64,000 nt of DNA. It comes from Deinococcota bacterium. Lineage in GTDB: Bacteria; Deinococcota; Deinococci; Deinococcales; Trueperaceae. The notes beneath the pieces were generated by a model, which was not told the origin of the DNA, did no database searches, and worked only from the letters and a program-made list of their open reading frames with translations. Location of the stretch: NCBI GenBank assembly GCA_963170125.1, contig CAUJFI010000020.1:17371-81370 (forward strand), read 5' to 3'. The position numbers and the translations under genes are program-made. Below, piece after piece: positions 35,292-43,846 of this stretch (positions are counted from its first letter, which is position 1; each line of letters starts with the position of its first letter).

Positions 35292-36236
35292 TCACAACCC
35301 GTATCTCTCGCGCAGGAACGCTCTGGCCGCCCCCGACACCGCATAGGGGTCGTGCGCCGCGGGGTCCTGCTCCGCTTCCACGATGTACCACCCCGCGTAG
35401 CCGGCGCCCTCGAGCGCGCCGATGACGGGGTCGAAGGCGAGCGCCCCGGCGCCGGGCGTGCAGAAGACGTTGGCCTTGACGGCCTCGACGAAGGAGAGGC
35501 CCTCGCGCTTCACGCGCTCGAGCACGTCGGCGCGCACGTCCTTCAGGTGCACGTAGCCGACGCGCGCGGCGAAACGGCGCGCCGTCGCTCCCGGGTCGCC
35601 GCCGCCGTACGCGATGTGGCCAGTGTCGAGGCAGTAACCGACGAGCGCCGTGTCCGTCGAGGCGAACAGGCGCTCGATCTCCGCGGGCTTCTCGATGGCG
35701 GTGCCGCCATGTGGGTGCACGCATAGCGCCACGCCGTGCTCGCGCGCGTACGCGCCGACCTCGTTCAGGGCGGAGCAGACCCGGTCCCACTGCGCGTCCG
35801 AGAGCGGCTCGACGGCGCCCAGTTGGCCCCGCCTGTCCCAGTGCAGCGAGCCGCCGCCCTCGGCGAGGTTGGCGAAGCCGGCGCCGGCGGCCCGGCAGAA
35901 GTCCACGTGCGCGCGCGCCGCCGCCAGCTCGTCCTCCAAGAACTCCGCATGCGCGAAGTTCGTCCAGCGGTAGGCGCCGGCCAACACGAGCCCGTGCTCG
36001 GCGAGGGCCGCGCGCAAGGCGGCGGGCTCCTGCGGGTAGACGTAGCTCATCTCGGAGGCCGCGTAACCGAGCTCCGACATCTCGCTCATGACGCGCGCGG
36101 CCGTGTACCCCGGACCCCAGCCGCGGATGTCGTCGTTGACCCAACCGATGGGCCCGATCCCGACCCGACCCCGCGACCACGGGCCGCCCTGGCCGCCGGG
36201 CGGGGGGCCCGCGGCGCCTCTGCTCGTCTCGCTCAT
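35292..36236 (-). CDS. iolE: Inosose dehydratase
   Basis: A 314-aa TIM-barrel enzyme that dehydrates scyllo-inosose. It has the IolE opening 'GIGPIGWVNDD' and the metal-site segments 'CVHPHGGTAIE', 'CLDTGHIAYGG' and 'YVHLKDV'. The first 25 residues are Gly/Pro-rich. The ATG overlaps the iolD stop (ATGA). It is a distant relative of the protein at 19922-20965 but has the canonical IolE start motif. Confidence 0.9.
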   Translation of the reverse strand: MSETSRGAAGPPPGGQGGPWSRGRVGIGPIGWVNDDIRGWGPGYTAARVMSEMSELGYAASEMSYVYPQEPAALRAALAEHGLVLAGAYRWTNFAHAEFLEDELAAARAHVDFCRAAGAGFANLAEGGGSLHWDRRGQLGAVEPLSDAQWDRVCSALNEVGAYAREHGVALCVHPHGGTAIEKPAEIERLFASTDTALVGYCLDTGHIAYGGGDPGATARRFAARVGYVHLKDVRADVLERVKREGLSFVEAVKANVFCTPGAGALAFDPVIGALEGAGYAGWYIVEAEQDPAAHDPYAVSGAARAFLRERYGL

Positions 36237-38167
36237 ACCGTCCTCTGCTTCGCTCTGCCGCGGTCGTACTCCCAGCGCGCGGCGCGCACGTTCTCCTGCT
36301 CCGTGGCCTCGGCGATGGGCACGTCCCACCAGCCCTCGAAGCCGGGCACGCGCTTCTCAGGGTGCGCGGGCACCACGATCACGGTGACGCGCTCGGCGGA
36401 GCGGGCCGCGGCCAGTGCCGCGAGCAGCTCCTCCTTGGTCGGCGCGAACACGGCCTCGGCGCCGAGCGCCGCCGCGTGCGCCGTGTAATCGACGCTCTGG
36501 TACGGCCCGTCCAGGGCGCCTCCGCGCGCGGCGCGGCCCCGCAGCTCGTTGAGGAACGAGGGCGTGCCGGAGGCGCGCTGCAGGCCGTGGATGGACTGGA
36601 AGCCGTGGTTGTCGACGAGCACGATAGTGAAGCGCAGCCCTTCGGCGAGCGCCGTCACGATCTCGCTGTTCATCATCAGGTAGGAGCCGTCACCGATCAT
36701 GACCACGACCTCGCGCCCCGGCTCGGCCAGCTTGACGCCGATGCCGGCGGGGATCTCGTAGCCCATGCACGAGTAGCCGTACTCAAGGTGGTAGGCCTTC
36801 GGGTCTTCCGGCCGCCACAGCTTCAGGAGGTCGCCGGGCATGCTGCCGGCGGCGCAGACGACGGTGGCGTGACCGCCGACGGCGGCGTTGACGATGCCGA
36901 TGACCTCGGCCTGCGCCAGGCGCCCCGAGTCCACGCTGTCAGGGTCCACCCGCCCCGGATCCACCCCGCCACGCGTCGCGGCGAGACCCTCGCCGGAGCG
37001 CAGGGCGTCGACGATGCCGTCCCACTCGGCCTTGACCGCCCTCACCCGCTCGCGCCACGGCAGCGGCGCGCCGGTCCAGCCGCCGGTCGCCACCTCGGCG
37101 CCCAAGCGCTCGAGCGCCCGCTTGGCATCCGCCACCAGGGGGAGGCTCCTCAGCTTGCCGGCGTCGGCCGCGACGACGTTGATGCTCACGAACCCCACGT
37201 CCGGGTCCTGGAAGGCCGTCTTCGAGGCCGTGACGAAGTCGCCGAGGCGCGTGCCCACCGCGATCACGAGGTCGGCGTCCGCGGCCAGGCGGTTGGCGGC
37301 CAGGCCGCCCGCGGCGCCCACCGCCCCGGCGTTGGACGGGTGGTCCCATGCCAACGCGCCCTTGCCGGCTTGCGATTCCACCACGGGTACCCCGTAGCGC
37401 CGGGCGAACGCCTCGAGCTCCGCGCTCGCGCCAGAGTAGATGACGCCGCCGCCGCACACGACGAGCGGCCGCCGCGCGCGCGCCAGCCGGCGCGCCACCT
37501 CCGCGACGAGCTCCGGCTCCGGCTCGGGGCGCCGCACGCGCCACGCGCGCTCGGCGAAGAGCTCGGCGGGCCAGTCGTACGCTTCCGTCTGCACGTCCTC
37601 GGGGAGGGCGATGACGACCGCGCCCGTCTCGGCGGGATCGGTCAGCACGCGCATGGCCTCGGGCAGGACCGAGAGGAGCTGCTCGGGACGCGTGACACGG
37701 GTGAAGAAGCGCGAGACGGGCCGGAAGGCGTCGTTCACGCTCACGTCGTGCTCGAGCGGGTGCTCGAGCTGCTGCAGCACGGGGTCGGGGATGCGGTTGG
37801 CGAAGTAGTCGGACGGGAAGAGGAGGACCGGCAGGCGGTTGATGGTGGCGCCCGCCGCGCCCGTGAGCATGTTGGTCGATCCGGGGCCGATGGAGGCCGT
37901 GCAGGCGAGCGTCTGCAACCTGTCCGTGTGCTTGGCGAAGGCGGCGGCCGTATGCACCATGGCCTGCTCGTTCTGCGGCCTGTAGGCGCGCAGTCCGACC
38001 TCCGGCCCGAGCTCCTGCAGCGCCTGGCCGAGGCCGGTCACGTTGCCGTGGCCGAGGATGGCGAACATGCCCGGCACGAGCCGCCTCGCCACCCCGTCGC
38101 GCTCGGACGACTGCGCGGCGAGGTACTTGACGATCGCCTGGCCAACGGTCAACCGCACCGTGCTCAC
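36233..38167 (-). CDS. iolD: 3D-(3,5/4)-trihydroxycyclohexane-1,2-dione acylhydrolase
   Basis: A 644-aa thiamine-diphosphate enzyme that opens the inositol-derived ring. The N-terminal Pyr domain has 'MFAILGHGNVTGLGQAL' and 'TACTASIGPGSTNM'. The C-terminal domain has the ThDP/metal motif beginning 'IGDGSYLMMNSEI' and ending in 'VLVDNHGFQSI'. Length matches IolD. The GTG start overlaps the stop of the ABC ATPase gene upstream, tying catabolism to uptake. Confidence 0.92.
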   Translation of the reverse strand: MSTVRLTVGQAIVKYLAAQSSERDGVARRLVPGMFAILGHGNVTGLGQALQELGPEVGLRAYRPQNEQAMVHTAAAFAKHTDRLQTLACTASIGPGSTNMLTGAAGATINRLPVLLFPSDYFANRIPDPVLQQLEHPLEHDVSVNDAFRPVSRFFTRVTRPEQLLSVLPEAMRVLTDPAETGAVVIALPEDVQTEAYDWPAELFAERAWRVRRPEPEPELVAEVARRLARARRPLVVCGGGVIYSGASAELEAFARRYGVPVVESQAGKGALAWDHPSNAGAVGAAGGLAANRLAADADLVIAVGTRLGDFVTASKTAFQDPDVGFVSINVVAADAGKLRSLPLVADAKRALERLGAEVATGGWTGAPLPWRERVRAVKAEWDGIVDALRSGEGLAATRGGVDPGRVDPDSVDSGRLAQAEVIGIVNAAVGGHATVVCAAGSMPGDLLKLWRPEDPKAYHLEYGYSCMGYEIPAGIGVKLAEPGREVVVMIGDGSYLMMNSEIVTALAEGLRFTIVLVDNHGFQSIHGLQRASGTPSFLNELRGRAARGGALDGPYQSVDYTAHAAALGAEAVFAPTKEELLAALAAARSAERVTVIVVPAHPEKRVPGFEGWWDVPIAEATEQENVRAARWEYDRGRAKQRTV

Positions 38168-39252
38168 GGGCCCGTCTCTCCCCCTTCGGGCAGCAAGTAG
38201 ACGCCGGCCGTGTGGAACGTGACCTCTACCGCGTCGCCCCGCATGAAGCGGCTGCGCCCCTCGCCCGAGACGCTCGAGGCGAGCTCGCCGAGTGGCGTAT
38301 CGAGCAGGAGCTCGCTGGTGATACCCAGGTAGCTGATGCTCTTGACGGTCGCGGGCAGGAACCCCGCCTCCGCGTCGCCGAGCGTGCCGGCGCCGCCGGC
38401 GGGAGCGAGCCGCACGGCCTCCGGCCTGACCATGACGGTCGCCTTCCCCTCGGGGAACGCTTGCGCGTACGGGAAGCGGTACGGGCCGACGCGTACGGTC
38501 GACCCGTCGTACTCGCCGGGCAGGAAGTTGGCGGAGCCGATGAAGTCGGCCACGAAGCGGTTGGCGGGTTGCGTGTAGAGCTCGTGCGGCGAGCCCTGCT
38601 GCTGGATGCGGCCGCCCTGCATGACGACGATCGTGTCGGAGATGGCGAGCGCCTCCTCCTGGTCGTGGGTGACGTAGACGCTCGTGATGCCGAGGCGCTG
38701 CTGCAGGTCGCGGATCTCCTGGCGCACGCGCCTACGCAGCTTGGCGTCGAGGTTGGAGAGGGGCTCGTCGAAGAGCAGGACGCGCGGCTCGAGCACGAGG
38801 GAGCGCGCCAGCGCCACACGCTGCTGCTGGCCCCCTGAGAGGGCGGCCGGACTGCGCTTCTCGAGACCGACCATCCCGACGGTCGCCAGCGCCTCCTTGA
38901 CGCGCTTCTCCAACTCGGCGCCGGAGATCCTGGCGATGCGCAGGCCGTAGGCGACGTTGTCGAACACGCTCATGTGCGGGAAGAGCGCGTAGCTCTGGAA
39001 CACCATGGTGACGTCGCGGTGGTTGGCGGCCAGGCGCGTGACGTCCTGGTCGTCGATGAGGATGTTGCCGCCGCTGACGGGCTCGAGGCCCGCGATCATG
39101 CGGAGCGTCGTGGTCTTGCCGCAGCCGGACGGGCCGAGCAGGGTCACTAGCGAGCCCGGCTCGATCGCCAGGTCGAGCCGGTCGACGGCCACGACGTCCT
39201 GGCCGAACTTCTTGGTTACGCCCTCGAGTCTGACGGGGGCCGGGGCGGGCAT
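38164..39252 (-). CDS. ABC transporter ATP-binding protein, FbpC/AfuC/PotA type
   Basis: A 362-aa ATPase with Walker A (GPSGCGKTT), Q-loop (MVFQSYALFPHM), signature (LSGGQQQRVALARSL), Walker B (VLLFDEPLSNLD) and H-loop (VTHDQEEA), plus a C-terminal TOBE domain. It energises the importer formed with the fused permease and binding protein upstream. The ATG overlaps the permease stop by one base (TGATG). It resembles iron, putrescine and sugar-phosphate importers rather than the MalK group used at 28.4 kb. Confidence 0.88.
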   Translation of the reverse strand: MPAPAPVRLEGVTKKFGQDVVAVDRLDLAIEPGSLVTLLGPSGCGKTTTLRMIAGLEPVSGGNILIDDQDVTRLAANHRDVTMVFQSYALFPHMSVFDNVAYGLRIARISGAELEKRVKEALATVGMVGLEKRSPAALSGGQQQRVALARSLVLEPRVLLFDEPLSNLDAKLRRRVRQEIRDLQQRLGITSVYVTHDQEEALAISDTIVVMQGGRIQQQGSPHELYTQPANRFVADFIGSANFLPGEYDGSTVRVGPYRFPYAQAFPEGKATVMVRPEAVRLAPAGGAGTLGDAEAGFLPATVKSISYLGITSELLLDTPLGELASSVSGEGRSRFMRGDAVEVTFHTAGVYLLPEGGETGP

Positions 39253-41468
39253 CAGGCCACCACCTCTCCGGTGATGCCCCCACGCCGCCGGGTGAGCAGG
39301 TTGAGCAGCAGGATCACGACCAGCATTGACACTATCAAAAGTGTACCCATGGCGGCCGCGCGCCCTGTCTGACCCTGCTCGACCCAGCCGAGGAGGAGCA
39401 CGGTCGTCAGCTGGTTGCCTGGGCTGACGACGAAGATGACCTGGCTGATGGCGGTCATGGCGCGCACGAACGCGAAGATCAAGCCAGAGACGATCGGGAT
39501 GATGAGGAGGGGCACGAGGACGCTCCGCAGCGTGCGGAACGAGCTCGAGCCCAGCATGGTCGAGGCCTCCTCCAGGCTCCTGTCGATCTGCGCGAAGCCG
39601 GCCACGCCGCCACGGATGGCGACGGGCATGTTGCGGAAGACGAAGGAGAGAACGATGATCACGGCGCTCGACGTGAGGAGCCAGGGGCCGGTGTTGAAGG
39701 CCAGGATGTACGCGATGCCCATCACGGTGCCGGGCGTGGCGAACGACAGCATCGAGCCGAACTCGAGTAGCCGCCTGCCCCAGAACTCCTGCCTGACGAC
39801 GAGGTAGGCGATGAGGAAGCCGAGGAGCGCCGCGGGGACGGCGCTGATGGCCGCGATCCGCATCGTGTAGAGGAACACGGGCACGCCAGCGTTCGTGAGG
39901 TCGCGCCAGTGCTTGAGCGTCAGGGTCCCGTTCACCCCCCAGAGCTGCACGAACGAGCCGTAGATGATTGAGGCGTAGAGGGCGACCACCACGGCCGCCC
40001 ATACGGCGAAGCCGACCAGGAGCACCGCCTCGAGCCCCCCGGGCAGGCGCGTGAAGGCACGCCGCGACGGCTTGCCCGTGACGGTGACGAACGAGCCGCG
40101 ACCGAGCCACCGCGCCTGGGCGTAGAACACGAGCAGCACGACGAAGAGCAGCACCACGCCGTAGACGGCCGCCTCGGCCTGGTCGAAGCGGGCGGCGAAC
40201 GCCGAGAACACCTCGGTGGCCAGGTAGTTGCGGTCGCCGCCGAGGATGAGCGGGTTGCCGAAGTCCGCGAACGACTCGATGACGGTGAGCAGGAACGCGT
40301 TGGCGAGGCCCGGCCGCAGGAGGGGCCACGTCACGGTGCGGAACGTGTGCCACTGGCTGGCGCCGAGCGTGGTTGACGCCTCCTCGAGGGCCGCGTCGAG
40401 CGCGGCCACGGAGCCCTGGATGACCATGTACGCGATGGGCGTGAACGCCAGGATCTGCGCCAGCGCCACACCTGGGATGCCGAAGATCCAGTTGCTTGAG
40501 ATACCGAGGATGTCGAACGTGAGCAGGCCGCGGCGCCCGAGGAGGAAGATCATCGAGAAGGCGAGGATGAAGGGCGGCGTGATGATGGGCAGCACGCTGA
40601 AGGCGCCGAGCGAGGCCTTGACGAAGCGGAAGCGCGTGCGCTGCCCGAGGAGAGCGAAGCCGAGGCCGAGGAGCGTGGCGAAGGTGGCGGCTATCACGGC
40701 CAGCGTCAGGCTGCTGGGGACGGCGCCGCGCGCGAAGAGCATGAGGCCGACGACGAGGCCGGCGAGGCCGCTCGCGAGCGTGACCAGGACGACGCGCAAG
40801 GCCGGCTGGCGGCGCCAGAGCGACCAGACGAGCCCGAGCGCGAGCCCGGCCAGCGCGAAGTAGCGCACCAGCGCGCCCTCGCTGCGCGGGGTGAACGGGT
40901 TCTCGATCAGGATGAAGCGGTTGGTCTGCAGCGTGGCCAGGAACTTGGTGAGCGTGAACTTACCGTTCACGACCACGGCGGCCTGGAGCACCGTGACCAG
41001 CGGGTAGACGACGAGCAGGAGGACGAGCAGCCCCGTGAAGAGTATGCTGCTGGCCACGAACGGGTCGGCCCTCACCCTGCCAGAGAGGCTGAGGCCGTAA
41101 CCGACGACCACGACGAGCAAGCAGAGCGACAGGAGCGCGCCCATGCCGAACGGCGTCTTGGTGGTCAGCAACCACGCCGTGCCGACGAGGAAGGCACCGG
41201 CGCCGGCGAAGGTGAGGACGTTGCCGCGCCTGAGCGTGGGGAGCGGCGCGAGGGCGGCCGCGGCCGCCACGAGCGCCAGGACGGGCAGCAGCCAGAGCCA
41301 CGGGGCATCGAGGTTCCACGGCCTCAGGGCCGGGTCGATCGTCAGGAACGGCCTGCCCGGCCGGCCGAACGGTAGGAGGAGGAACGCAGCTGCGGCCGCC
41401 AGTGCGTAGACGGCAGCCGAGCCGCCGCGTCCCTTGGTACGCGCATGTGAGATGGAACGGACGGACAC
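39252..41468 (-). CDS. Fused two-domain ABC permease, FbpB/AfuB type, with extra N-terminal helices
   Basis: A 738-aa membrane protein in which both permease halves are joined in one chain, as in FbpB and AfuB. Two EAA loops are seen: 'LEEASTTLGASQWHTFRTVTWPLLRPG' (split around residue 380) and 'LEEASTMLGSSSFRTLRSVLVPLL' nearer the C-terminus. The first 130 or so residues add about four hydrophobic helices, not needed for the core fold. GTG 41468 has a GAGG seven nt upstream. A hairpin separates it from the binding-protein gene. It is cotranscribed with iol genes, so it is probably the inositol-compound uptake channel. Confidence 0.88.
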   Translation of the reverse strand: MSVRSISHARTKGRGGSAAVYALAAAAAFLLLPFGRPGRPFLTIDPALRPWNLDAPWLWLLPVLALVAAAAALAPLPTLRRGNVLTFAGAGAFLVGTAWLLTTKTPFGMGALLSLCLLVVVVGYGLSLSGRVRADPFVASSILFTGLLVLLLVVYPLVTVLQAAVVVNGKFTLTKFLATLQTNRFILIENPFTPRSEGALVRYFALAGLALGLVWSLWRRQPALRVVLVTLASGLAGLVVGLMLFARGAVPSSLTLAVIAATFATLLGLGFALLGQRTRFRFVKASLGAFSVLPIITPPFILAFSMIFLLGRRGLLTFDILGISSNWIFGIPGVALAQILAFTPIAYMVIQGSVAALDAALEEASTTLGASQWHTFRTVTWPLLRPGLANAFLLTVIESFADFGNPLILGGDRNYLATEVFSAFAARFDQAEAAVYGVVLLFVVLLVFYAQARWLGRGSFVTVTGKPSRRAFTRLPGGLEAVLLVGFAVWAAVVVALYASIIYGSFVQLWGVNGTLTLKHWRDLTNAGVPVFLYTMRIAAISAVPAALLGFLIAYLVVRQEFWGRRLLEFGSMLSFATPGTVMGIAYILAFNTGPWLLTSSAVIIVLSFVFRNMPVAIRGGVAGFAQIDRSLEEASTMLGSSSFRTLRSVLVPLLIIPIVSGLIFAFVRAMTAISQVIFVVSPGNQLTTVLLLGWVEQGQTGRAAAMGTLLIVSMLVVILLLNLLTRRRGGITGEVVA

Positions 41469-41543
41469 GACCTCACCTCTAAGTCGGGCCGGAGCGGGTG
41501 GTTGGCGGCCGCCGGCCACCGGCTCCCGGGCCCCTAGCGAACC

Positions 41544-41574
41544 GGCGCCGCACCCACGAAGCAGGTGCGGCGCC
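41544..41574 (-). terminator. Perfect 11-bp hairpin after the binding-protein gene
   Basis: GGCGCCGCACC and GGTGCGGCGCC pair around a 9-nt loop, 23 nt beyond the binding-protein stop and upstream of the permease start. There is no T-tract. The arrangement repeats that at 26564-26595. Confidence 0.65.
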
Positions 41575-41596
41575 GTCTCCCGTCACGAGAGCGTGA

Positions 41597-42604
41597 TCAG
41601 CGCGGCTGCGGGAAGATCTCGTTCGTCCACTTCGAGACCAGGCGGTCGCGCTCGGCCGGGTCACCGTACTTGGCGAAGTCGTAGTCGATGAGCTTGATGG
41701 TGTCGAGGTCGGGGGCGGCGGCAGGCACGGGGGTCTTGCTGTTGGACTGCACCTGGTAGGACCCGACCGTGGCGGCGATCATCTGGGCCTCGGGCGTGAG
41801 GGCCCACTCGATGAACTTGATGGCCGCGTCGCGTTCAGGCGCGCCCTTCACGAGGCTCAGGCCACCGATCTCGAAGCCCGTGCCCTCGCAGGGGGCGACG
41901 ACGGTGAGCGGGAAGCCCTCCTCGGCGAACTTGACCCCGTCGTGCATGAACTGGATGGCGATTGCGACGTCGCCGCGGCCCGCGAGCTGCCCGGGGGCGG
42001 CGCCGGAGCGCGTGTACTGCTGGACGTTCTGGTGCAGCGCGGCAAGGTACTCGAAGGCCGCGTCCTCGCCCATGATCTGCACGAGCGTCGCGATGGCCGT
42101 GTAGGCCGTGCCGGAGGCGTTCGGGTCCGGCATCGCGATCAGGTTCTTCAGGGCGGGGTTCGTCATGTCGGCCCAGCACTGCGGGGTCGCCACGCCGTGC
42201 TCGGCAAGGATGCCCTCGTTGATCACGAAGCCGAGGGCCCCGGTGTACAGCGGGATGTAGGTCTCGCCCACCGACTTGGTGAGGCTGGGGAGCAGGTCGT
42301 CCCACGAGGACGGCTTGTAGAACTCGGTGAGGCCCTCGTTGAAGGCGGCGAGGTGCGGGTCGCCGGTGCCGCCGAACCAGACGTCGAACACCGGGTTCGC
42401 GGCTTCGGCGCGCAGGCGGGCAAGCGCCTCGCTCGACCCGAGACGGATGAACTCGAGGTCGATGCCGGTGGCGGCCTTGAACGCCGGGCCGAGCGCCTCA
42501 CACCAGGCAAGGTCGGGGCTGCACAACAAGTTGACGCGCTGGGCGTTGCCGATGCCGGCGAAGAGCAGGAGCGACAGAGCCACACCTAGGAACAGACGTC
42601 TCAC
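41597..42604 (-). CDS. ABC transporter substrate-binding protein, FbpA/AfuA type
   Basis: A 335-aa exported binding protein. The signal peptide ends near residue 22 (GIGNAQ). The mature chain has the family pattern 'DVWFGGTGDPH', 'NPNASGTAYT'-like loop and 'GAPGQLAGRGDVAIAIQ'. Several proteins of this cluster bind Fe3+, but the AfuA group binds sugar phosphates. Position at the head of the inositol operon argues for an inositol-derived ligand such as an inositol phosphate. The GTG start has GTGGAGG six nt upstream. Ligand assignment is inference. Confidence 0.85.
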   Translation of the reverse strand: MRRLFLGVALSLLLFAGIGNAQRVNLLCSPDLAWCEALGPAFKAATGIDLEFIRLGSSEALARLRAEAANPVFDVWFGGTGDPHLAAFNEGLTEFYKPSSWDDLLPSLTKSVGETYIPLYTGALGFVINEGILAEHGVATPQCWADMTNPALKNLIAMPDPNASGTAYTAIATLVQIMGEDAAFEYLAALHQNVQQYTRSGAAPGQLAGRGDVAIAIQFMHDGVKFAEEGFPLTVVAPCEGTGFEIGGLSLVKGAPERDAAIKFIEWALTPEAQMIAATVGSYQVQSNSKTPVPAAAPDLDTIKLIDYDFAKYGDPAERDRLVSKWTNEIFPQPR

Positions 42605-42648
42605 GAACTACCTCCACGTTGGGCCATGCCCAAGTACACCCAAGGGAT

Positions 42649-42666
42649 GGGTTCGGGCCGGAACCC
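42649..42666. promoter_or_regulatory. Inverted repeat in the leader of the iol operon
   Basis: GGGTTC and GAACCC are separated by GGGCCG. The repeat begins about 26 nt downstream of the predicted transcription start, where a repressor could block elongation or the RNA could fold as a short hairpin. Confidence 0.4.
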
Positions 42667-42698
42667 CCCGGCCCCGTTGAATCTCGAGTGTCTCGCGG

Positions 42699-42728
42699 AT
42701 GATAGCGCCTTGGCGGTTCGGGTGTCAA
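42699..42728 (-). promoter_or_regulatory. Near-consensus sigma-70 promoter of the transporter-iol operon
   Basis: Read on the minus strand, TTGACA (42728-42723) and TATCAT (42704-42699) are separated by 18 nt. This is the best promoter match in the window. The leader to the GTG at 42604 would be roughly 90 nt. Confidence 0.75.
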
Positions 42729-42928
42729 AACGCCGTTCGAGTTCAGGCGGTCGTCTCGATCGGTCATCGCAACGCCTCCGGGAGCGAGCCTAGGGCGCGC
42801 CCGGTCAAGAGAGGCTCAAGGCCGTCCGCGCCTCAACCAGACGTGATGTTTCACCCCATCCGCCGCGACACGGAGCCTCTAGCATCGCGTTCGTGACGTT
42901 CGACCCAGTCGCATGTGGAGGTAAGTCC

Positions 42929-43438
42929 ATGGACCATGCCATCCGACCCCATCGCCCCGCTCTCCATGTACCGGCCCTCGTTTGCCTCGGGGCCGTCCTG
43001 CTGCTCGCCGCGTGCACCAAGCCCGCGCCGATCCCACCACCGCCAGAGTTGACCCTCGAGGAAGCCGGCGCCTGGTGGCAGACCACTCCGGCCGTCACCC
43101 TGAGCGAGTACTCCAGCCTGCGCATACAGATGACCTTCAAGAACACGAGCGGCGTGACCCTGAGGTTCCTCGGTAGCGCCAACGCCGACGGCCCCGCGGG
43201 CGAGTTGCAGTTCTGGACCACCCCGGGCATCGCCGAGCCGACCGCCACCTTCGCCGCGTTCCCGGAGGGCGACTACGCGCCGGACGCGACCTTCGCGTGG
43301 GACGTCACGATCGACCTGACCGGACTGGCGGACGCGGAGGAGGGCTTCGCGCTCCGACCGCTAGAGTCGAACCTCGTCGGCACGGTCTTCCCCGGTCAGG
43401 GGGAAGTCGTCGACGCGACCGGTACGTTGGCCAAGTAG
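42929..43438 (+). CDS. Small putative lipoprotein of unknown function
   Basis: A 169-aa exported protein. A signal peptide with a hydrophobic stretch (VPALVCLGAVLLLAAC) ends in the lipobox LAAC, followed by a Pro-rich linker (KPAPIPPPPE). The mature domain is short, with beta-like segments and conserved-looking Trp residues; I recognise no family. The ATG at 42929 has TGGAGG seven nt upstream, favoured over an in-frame ATG twelve codons earlier. Likely anchored outside the cytoplasmic membrane. Confidence 0.65.
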   Translation: MDHAIRPHRPALHVPALVCLGAVLLLAACTKPAPIPPPPELTLEEAGAWWQTTPAVTLSEYSSLRIQMTFKNTSGVTLRFLGSANADGPAGELQFWTTPGIAEPTATFAAFPEGDYAPDATFAWDVTIDLTGLADAEEGFALRPLESNLVGTVFPGQGEVVDATGTLAK

Positions 43439-43481
43439 CGCCGCCACGGGCGGCGCGGCGTGCCGGCCCTGAGCGCCGCCC
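43439..43481. terminator. GC-rich hairpin region between convergent genes
   Basis: CGCCGCC-ACG-GGCGGCG (43439-43455) can form a tight hairpin. An alternative longer stem pairs GGGCGGCGC (43448) with GCGCCGCCC (43473). It lies between the lipoprotein stop and the ArsR stop. Confidence 0.55.
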
Positions 43482-43492
43482 GCCCGTCTTGC

Positions 43493-43846
43493 CTAGCTGG
43501 CCGCCCGGCCCGCCTTCGCACGCTCGGCCTTGCCCAGCGCCACCTCGTTCTCCAGGCCGTCCATGGCTGCTTCCCAGAACGAGCGGTAGCGGGCGGCCCA
43601 GGCGCCGACGGTCCGTAGGGGTCGCGGGTCCAGGGCGTAGATCCGGCGCCTGCCCTCGGCGCGTACGGTGGCGAACCCCTGCTCCCTGAGCACATGCAGC
43701 TGCTGCGACACCGCCGACTGGGTGATCCCGAACTCGCCGCCGACTAGCTCGACCAGCTCTCCCGCCGCGCGCTCGCCATCGGCCAGCACCTCGACCAAAC
43801 GGCGGCGCACTGGGTCACCCAGGACCGCGAAAGGGTGCATATCCAT
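43493..43846 (-). CDS. ArsR-family transcriptional regulator
   Basis: A 117-aa winged-helix repressor. The DNA-recognition helix is in 'GITQSAVSQQLHVLREQGF', and the wing contains 'RAEGRRRIYALDPRPL'. It has no Cys, so it is not a metal-thiolate sensor; it belongs to the group commonly paired with SRPBCC proteins. The ATG follows the TAG of the upstream SRPBCC gene directly, with a GGGGGAG ribosome site. It probably represses the operator at 44657-44676. Confidence 0.85.
   Translation of the reverse strand: MDMHPFAVLGDPVRRRLVEVLADGERAAGELVELVGGEFGITQSAVSQQLHVLREQGFATVRAEGRRRIYALDPRPLRTVGAWAARYRSFWEAAMDGLENEVALGKAERAKAGRAAS

Larger units (their letters stand above)
42605..42928. other. Intergenic region with the iol operon promoter (324 bp)
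   Basis: The gap lies between divergent genes. It contains the minus-strand promoter at 42699-42728 and the inverted repeat at 42649-42666. Toward the lipoprotein gene (plus) I see no convincing promoter. Confidence 0.5.

Noticed and set aside
36362..38200. Plus-strand open frame of about 612 codons
   Set aside because: Antisense to iolD, which has clear thiamine-diphosphate motifs and operon context.
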